Source of the DNA: Anaerolineaceae bacterium 46_22
Lineage (GTDB): Bacteria > Chloroflexota > Anaerolineae > Anaerolineales > Anaerolineaceae
Direction: 5' to 3'
DNA length: 10,733 nucleotides
Assembly: GCA_001508595.1 (NCBI GenBank)
Contig: LGHA01000026.1
Span: 1 to 10,733, forward strand
Positions 7,324 through 10,733 of the stretch are shown here, piece after piece. The notes under the pieces are model-generated. The model did no database searches. It saw only the letters and a list, made by a program, of their open reading frames with translations, and was not told the DNA's origin. How positions within the stretch are numbered: position 1 is the first letter of the stretch; each line of letters begins with the position of its first letter. Made by a program: the position numbers and the translations under genes.

Positions 7324-7616
7324 GCTATCCAATGTGGGCTTCAAGTTGCTGATATAAATTACAATTCTTATTTCAGCTGCCGTGCGAAAGAACGTTTCCC
7401 GAATGTCTTTAACATAAGAACTAACAAAATTTTCTCAACAGACTGAAATTGACCTTGTTCTACGCGCGGGATGACCAACTGCCTAATGGTATTTTTACTG
7501 CTCACAATTATCTACCCTTCTTGAAATTTATGGGGCACATACAACGTGTATGTGGGTGAAATACACACGTTTTAAGTAATTATTAATAAGGATTTTTAGA
7601 AAAGAAGAATTGAACA
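7324..7616 (+). promoter_or_regulatory. Long rho leader with two competing hairpins
   Basis: No gene or known riboswitch is recognisable in this stretch. Near its 3' end CACATAC (7536-7542) can pair with GTATGTG (7548-7554). Alternatively AACGTGT (7543-7549) can pair with ACACGTT (7565-7571), which is followed by a few T residues and an AT-rich run. The two stems share bases 7548-7549, and each places half of the other in a loop, so they exclude one another. The ribosome binding site before the rho ATG is weak (AAGAAG, about 7601-7606). The layout would suit leader-based control of rho, which is autoregulated in E. coli; here it is inference only. Confidence 0.4.
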
Positions 7617-8888
7617 ATGGAAATATTAGATTTAGAACAAAAAACGCTCACTGAGCTGCGCACGATCGCCCATGATTTGGGCATTCCCCGACCACAACGA
7701 CATAAAAAAGAAAGTTTGATATTACTCATAGCCAGGGCAATGGGTGAAGCTGAGGGCCTTGAAATCCGGGGCGGCGTGTTGGAAATCATGAATGAGGGTA
7801 TTGGTTTCTTGCGCCAGAATTATCGGATCGGGCCCGAGGATGTTTATGTTTCCCAGGCACAATTGCGCCGCTATGAACTGCGCTCTGGTGATATGGTGAT
7901 TGGGCACGTTCGCCCACCCAGGGAATCGGAACGGCATTATGGTCTGCTTAAGGTGGAGTATGTTAATGGCATGACACCTGAAGATGCTCGAAAGCGGCCG
8001 CAATTTGGCAAATTGACGCCGATTTTCCCCGATCAGAGATTCAATTTGGAATTTGATCCAAAAGTCCTTTCCACAAGGATTATCAATCTTATTGCGCCTA
8101 TTGGGCGTGGTCAGCGTGGTATGATCGTTTCACCTCCTAAAGCTGGCAAAACCACGATATTAAAGGACATCGCAAACGCGATTTACACGAATCACCCGGA
8201 TGTTCGCCAGATCATGTCGTTAATTGGTGAGCGACCTGAAGAGGTGACGGATATGGATCGATCGGTTGAGGCAGAGGTTGTTGCTTCAACCTTTGATGAG
8301 CCTGTGACTGCTCATGTTCGTATGGCAGAAATTGCCCTGGAACGCGCTAAACGCCTGGTAGAGTCAGGACATGATGTTGTTATCTTGATGGACTCGCTGA
8401 CAAGGTTGGCGCGTGCTTATAACCTTGTTGTCAACCCCTCAGGCAGGACGCTTTCTGGTGGTTTGGATCCTTCAGCTCTTTATCCACCCAAGAATTTCTT
8501 TGGCGCAGCTCGAAATCTCGAAGAGGGCGGCTCTCTTTCAATTATTGCAACAGCCCTTGTGGATACAGGTTCTCGATTGGACGACGTTGTCTTTGAAGAA
8601 TTCAAAGGAACAGGTAACATGGAACTCCATCTTTCAAGGCGGCTGCAAGAACGCAGGACCTTCCCTGCAATTGATATTGAGCGATCGTCCACACGTCGAG
8701 AAGATTTGCTGCTTGGTCCGGACATTCTCAAACGAGCCTGGTTGATGCGACGAATGTATTTGCAGATGATCAGCTCGCCGCCGCAAGGGGCCGGGATGGA
8801 TACAGCCGTTGCAATGGAAGCTATTGTTCAACAAATTGCACGCACGAAGACCAATCTTGAATTTCTTGAAACACTCAACAGCGACTGA
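7617..8888 (+). CDS. rho: Transcription termination factor Rho
   Basis: This 423-residue protein is close to the 419 of E. coli Rho and has no large N-terminal insertion. The order is: Rho N-terminal helical domain (about 3-45); cold-shock-type RNA-binding domain (about 50-118, with GFLR and DVYVS...[10 protein letters not shown]); then the RecA-like ATPase. The ATPase shows P-loop SPPKAGKT at 172-179, [10 protein letters not shown] at 204-213, Walker B VVILMD at 254-259, the Q-loop segment [10 protein letters not shown] at 273-282, and the R-loop/arginine-finger stretch [13 protein letters not shown]...RSSTRRE at about 331-361. Rho is a ring helicase that loads on nascent RNA and ends transcription. 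It has a promoter and long leader of its own. The next gene begins 18 bases after its stop with no terminator between, so the two are probably co-transcribed. The identification is secure. Confidence 0.98.
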   Translation: MEILDLEQKTLTELRTIAHDLGIPRPQRHKKESLILLIARAMGEAEGLEIRGGVLEIMNEGIGFLRQNYRIGPEDVYVSQAQLRRYELRSGDMVIGHVRPPRESERHYGLLKVEYVNGMTPEDARKRPQFGKLTPIFPDQRFNLEFDPKVLSTRIINLIAPIGRGQRGMIVSPPKAGKTTILKDIANAIYTNHPDVRQIMSLIGERPEEVTDMDRSVEAEVVASTFDEPVTAHVRMAEIALERAKRLVESGHDVVILMDSLTRLARAYNLVVNPSGRTLSGGLDPSALYPPKNFFGAARNLEEGGSLSIIATALVDTGSRLDDVVFEEFKGTGNMELHLSRRLQERRTFPAIDIERSSTRREDLLLGPDILKRAWLMRRMYLQMISSPPQGAGMDTAVAMEAIVQQIARTKTNLEFLETLNSD

Positions 8889-8904
8889 TCGCAATATAAG
8901 ATTC

Positions 8905-8910
8905 AGGTGA
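8905..8910 (+). promoter_or_regulatory. Shine-Dalgarno sequence favouring a TTG start for the M23 gene
   Basis: AGGTGA ends 5 bases before the in-frame TTG at 8916, an ideal spacing for this part of the anti-Shine-Dalgarno match. It overlaps the alternative GTG start at 8907, which has no comparable site of its own. Confidence 0.55.
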
Positions 8911-10013
8911 CACTTTTGGATACAAAATCAGAAACAGTCAATCCATCAGAAGAAAAAAATAAAAACCTGCGGCTTTGGGGATCCTGGGCTGTGACAGCTT
9001 TGATTGTTGCAATTCTCGTCTCAATGCTTTACTGGCAGCCGATCTTAGCGCAGCAAATGGCGGAGATGAATGGCGAGACTGAAGCCATTTCAGTTGGTAC
9101 GGTTTCAGATGCTTCTGCTGAAGCGCTGGCAAGTATGCCGTATTTTGAAGCAGAGGTAGAAGACGACCATTTGATCCGATATCCGGAACCGCGCACCATT
9201 GCACCCACACGTCCACGCAGCGAGCCTGTTAAGTATGTGGTTGACACCGGCGATGCCGTGTTCAGTATTGCTAATAAGTTCAATATCTCCCCTGAAACCC
9301 TTTTATGGTCAAACTACGACGTCCTAAAAGATGATCCGCACTCCATTTCCCCTGGTCAGGAATTAATTATCCCGCCAACCAACGGTATTCTTTACGAATG
9401 GCGGGAAGGGGATACCCTTGAAAATATTGCCAGGGATTTTCAAGCGAGTGTGGATGATATTCTGAATTGGTCTGGAAACAAATTGGATGTGACCAACCCT
9501 GAAATTGATGAAGGCGAATTGGTGATGATACCCAATGGTCAGCGAGAATTTCAGCAATGGGTTGTGCCAACTTATGCTGTAGGGCGCTCTGGCACCAATG
9601 CCTCTCTCCCTGGCGGTTGTACAGTGGACGGGCCCGGTTTGTGGGGCGGCGGCTTCTTTATCTGGCCTGCTGGTAATCATTACCTGTCCGGCAATGATTT
9701 CTGGTCCGGTCACCTGGCGATTGATATTGCTGCGGGTACCGGTGCACCAATATATGCATCAGATTCTGGTGTTGTGGTATTTTCTGGTTGGGACAGTAAC
9801 GGATACGGTAATGTGATCATGATTGACCATCAGAATGGTTACCACACCCTGTATGCCCACCTTTCCTCAATGGTTGTTTCCTGCGGTTCTAATGCTGTGC
9901 AGGGACAGGTGATTGGTTATGCCGGCTCAACCGGAAACTCAACCGGTCCTCACCTGCACTTTGAGGTTCGATACCTGGGTGGATTCCTGAATCCGTGGAC
10001 CGTATTACCTTGA
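8907..10013 (+). CDS. Membrane-anchored LysM/M23 peptidoglycan-binding protein
   Basis: Drawn from GTG at 8907 (368 residues); TTG at 8916 is an equally good or better start (see the AGGTGA site). A short cytoplasmic tail and one membrane helix (about 25-47) act as an uncleaved anchor or signal. Two LysM domains follow at about 109-157 and 162-209, with YVVDTGDAVFSIANKF and YEWREGDTLENIARDF as their starts. A C-terminal M23 (LytM-like) domain spans about 266-365. The zinc and catalytic residues are intact: H269 and D273 in HLAID, H318 in YAHL, and H349/H351 in GPHLHFEV. This predicts an active zinc endopeptidase that cuts peptidoglycan cross-bridges while LysM holds the glycan. It lies 18 bases after rho, probably in the same operon, and its stop lies just before the tRNA promoter -10 box. 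Family assignment is firm; the bond it cleaves is unknown. Confidence 0.92.
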   Translation: MTLLDTKSETVNPSEEKNKNLRLWGSWAVTALIVAILVSMLYWQPILAQQMAEMNGETEAISVGTVSDASAEALASMPYFEAEVEDDHLIRYPEPRTIAPTRPRSEPVKYVVDTGDAVFSIANKFNISPETLLWSNYDVLKDDPHSISPGQELIIPPTNGILYEWREGDTLENIARDFQASVDDILNWSGNKLDVTNPEIDEGELVMIPNGQREFQQWVVPTYAVGRSGTNASLPGGCTVDGPGLWGGGFFIWPAGNHYLSGNDFWSGHLAIDIAAGTGAPIYASDSGVVVFSGWDSNGYGNVIMIDHQNGYHTLYAHLSSMVVSCGSNAVQGQVIGYAGSTGNSTGPHLHFEVRYLGGFLNPWTVLP

Positions 10014-10026
10014 TGTGTGCTATAAT
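9996..10026 (+). promoter_or_regulatory. Extended -10 promoter of tRNA-Arg
   Basis: TGCTATAAT (10018-10026) is a perfect extended -10 element, identical to that of ftsK. The best -35 match, TGGACC at 9996-10001, has a long 19-base spacer and lies inside the end of the M23 gene. The predicted start near 10033 gives a leader of about 7 bases before the mature tRNA. Confidence 0.65.
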
Positions 10027-10039
10027 TCAAAACGCAAAA

Positions 10040-10113
10040 GCTCCAGTAGCTCAAATGGATAGAGCAAGGCACTCCTAACGCCTAGGTTGGGGGTTCGAGT
10101 CCCTCCTGGAGCA
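10040..10113 (+). tRNA. tRNA-Arg (anticodon CCT)
   Basis: The 74-base sequence folds as a full cloverleaf. The acceptor stem GCTCCAG/CTGGAGC is perfect. The D arm is GCTC/GAGC with GG in the loop. The anticodon loop CTCCTAA places CCT at 10074-10076, reading AGG for arginine. The T arm is GGGGG-TTCGAGT-CCCTC with one G-T pair. The discriminator base is A, and CCA is not encoded (TCA follows). The innermost anticodon-stem pair (A10071 with C10079) is a mismatch, the only irregularity; the other four pairs hold. The gene sits between an extended -10 promoter and a strong terminator, so it can be made alone or by readthrough from the rho-M23 operon. Confidence 0.95.
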
Positions 10114-10125
10114 TCACAAAATCAA

Positions 10126-10149
10126 AAAAGCGCCCGTCGGGGCGCTTTT
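10126..10149. terminator. Bidirectional intrinsic terminator
   Basis: AAAAGCGCCC (10126-10135), loop GTCG, GGGCGCTTTT (10140-10149) is a perfect 10-bp stem. On the plus strand TTTTACTTTTAATTTT follows; on the minus strand the stem is followed by TTTTTTGATTTT. It lies 12 bases after tRNA-Arg and 22 bases after the stop of the convergent acidic protein, so it can end transcription from both sides. Confidence 0.9.
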
Positions 10150-10171
10150 ACTTTTAATTTTACAATTTTGT

Positions 10172-10552
10172 TTACCAATCATCATCCATGTCATCAAAAT
10201 CGATGTTGAAATCAGCTTCTTCGTCTTCTTCAGGTTCTTTTCGAACCCATAAAATCAGCAGATCGCCATCTTCAGCATCGACGGTTCTGGCTGCAACAAT
10301 CGGAACTTCCTTCTTCATACCGATGGGATCGCGGTACTCAAGGAACATGGTCGCTTTGTGTGCCCAGGCTTTGTGGCAGCGTTCGAGCAAAGCAGGTCCG
10401 TTGAAGGTTCGTAAGGTCGTTCTGGCGGTATCGTAAAGGTACGGACCTTCGCTCAGTCCTGCCGTCCAGCCGTTAATGCCCATAATGAAGTCCGTTTCAA
10501 CGGAGTCGAAATTTGGGGTAGGGCCTTCAATGATTGTAATTTTGTTGTCCAT
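10172..10552 (-). CDS. Small acidic-tailed protein of unknown function
   Basis: I do not recognise the family of this 126-residue protein. Residues 1-104 look like a folded soluble alpha/beta domain, with aromatic and hydrophobic segments such as FIMGINGWTAGL near 22-33 and LLILWV near 98-103. There is one cysteine (C59), no membrane helix and no signal peptide. Residues 106-125 form an acidic tail with 13 Asp/Glu in 20 positions, ending in a C-terminal tryptophan. Such tails often mimic nucleic acid or mediate protein contacts, but that is inference. The ATG is supported by GAGG (10566-10563) 10 bases upstream. The gene stands alone in this window and converges on tRNA-Arg with the shared terminator between them. 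Codon use and composition look like those of its neighbours, with no sign of transfer. Confidence 0.75.
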   Translation of the reverse strand: MDNKITIIEGPTPNFDSVETDFIMGINGWTAGLSEGPYLYDTARTTLRTFNGPALLERCHKAWAHKATMFLEYRDPIGMKKEVPIVAARTVDAEDGDLLILWVRKEPEEDEEADFNIDFDDMDDDW

Positions 10553-10562
10553 ATATCATTTA

Positions 10563-10566
10563 CCTC
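10563..10566 (-). promoter_or_regulatory. Ribosome binding site of the acidic-tailed protein gene
   Basis: GAGG on the minus strand, 10 bases before the ATG at 10552. The remaining AT-rich stretch to the window end (10567-10733) shows no convincing promoter or gene. Confidence 0.5.
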
Positions 10567-10733
10567 GACTGCATATTACCACATTAGGAGACGCGAGACC
10601 AGATATATGAAGCGATTTTTGAGTGATTTTACGATTTATTAATGACTCTAGTGAAAAAACTCTAATTTCTGGGAAATAGCTAATCTGATTCCCCACAAAT
10701 ATATCGGATTTTACGCGTTTTATGGGATTGAAC

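Noticed and set aside
7350..7358. Another extended -10-like box, TGATATAAA, just downstream of the rho promoter
   Set aside because: No -35 match at usable spacing (CAATGT at 17 bases), and it would start inside the leader of a better promoter.
7471..7524. 17-codon hydrophobic leader peptide in the rho leader
   Set aside because: ATG to TGA encodes a short Leu/Ile-rich peptide, but no ribosome binding site is placed correctly and short frames like this are expected by chance.
10040..10113. tRNA-Arg as an integration site for a mobile element
   Set aside because: I see no integrase and no direct repeat of the tRNA 3' end elsewhere in the window; the flanking genes look native.
10573..10578. 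-10-like TAATAT on the minus strand before the acidic-tailed protein gene
   Set aside because: The predicted start would fall on the Shine-Dalgarno sequence itself, and no good -35 box is present.
10722..10733. Possible plus-strand gene start (ATG) at the window end
   Set aside because: Only four codons are visible and there is no ribosome binding site.

Overview
The window reads as an ordinary chromosomal core region of a bacterium with moderate GC content. It most resembles an Anaerolineae-type member of the Chloroflexota. That placement is an inference from protein flavour: a four-domain S1 protein with an acidic tail, a compact Rho, a LysM-LysM-M23 envelope protein and an M19 dipeptidase. 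It does not rest on a marker gene. I see no insertion sequence, integrase, phage gene or CRISPR array.

Layout. Positions 1-1203 (+) hold the 3' part of an FAD/NAD(P)-dependent oxidoreductase of the adrenodoxin/ferredoxin-NADP reductase family; its start lies outside the window. Converging on it, with overlapping stop codons, is a minus-strand pair: an M19 dipeptidase (2881 to 1784) and a four-helix membrane protein (1784 to 1200), joined by a TGATG stop/start overlap. Upstream of the dipeptidase on the same strand is an S1-domain protein (4659 to 2935). Its last 175 residues are a repetitive Glu/Val-rich tail, a strong hairpin follows it, and two tandem sigma-A-type promoters precede it. Upstream again is an FtsK/SpoIIIE DNA translocase (7094 to 4833).

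A 522-base divergent intergenic region (7095-7616) separates ftsK from rho. It carries an extended -10 promoter for ftsK, one clear and one weaker promoter for rho, an inverted repeat over the rho -35 box, and a rho leader of about 290 bases with two competing hairpins close to the start codon.

The plus strand then runs rho (7617-8888), an anchored LysM/M23 peptidoglycan-binding protein 18 bases later (probably the same operon), and tRNA-Arg(CCT) with its own extended -10 promoter. A near-perfect bidirectional terminator is shared with a convergent small acidic protein of unknown function (10552 to 10172). Positions 10553-10733 contain nothing I can call beyond a ribosome binding site.

How the genes work together. 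Most are housekeeping: translation (S1, tRNA-Arg), transcription termination (Rho), chromosome segregation (FtsK) and envelope maintenance (M23/LysM). I found no clear undescribed multi-gene system. The most unusual items are the repeat-built acidic tail of the S1 protein, the structured rho leader with an operator-like inverted repeat, the dipeptidase start with no Shine-Dalgarno sequence beside a hairpin, and the small acidic-tailed orphan protein.
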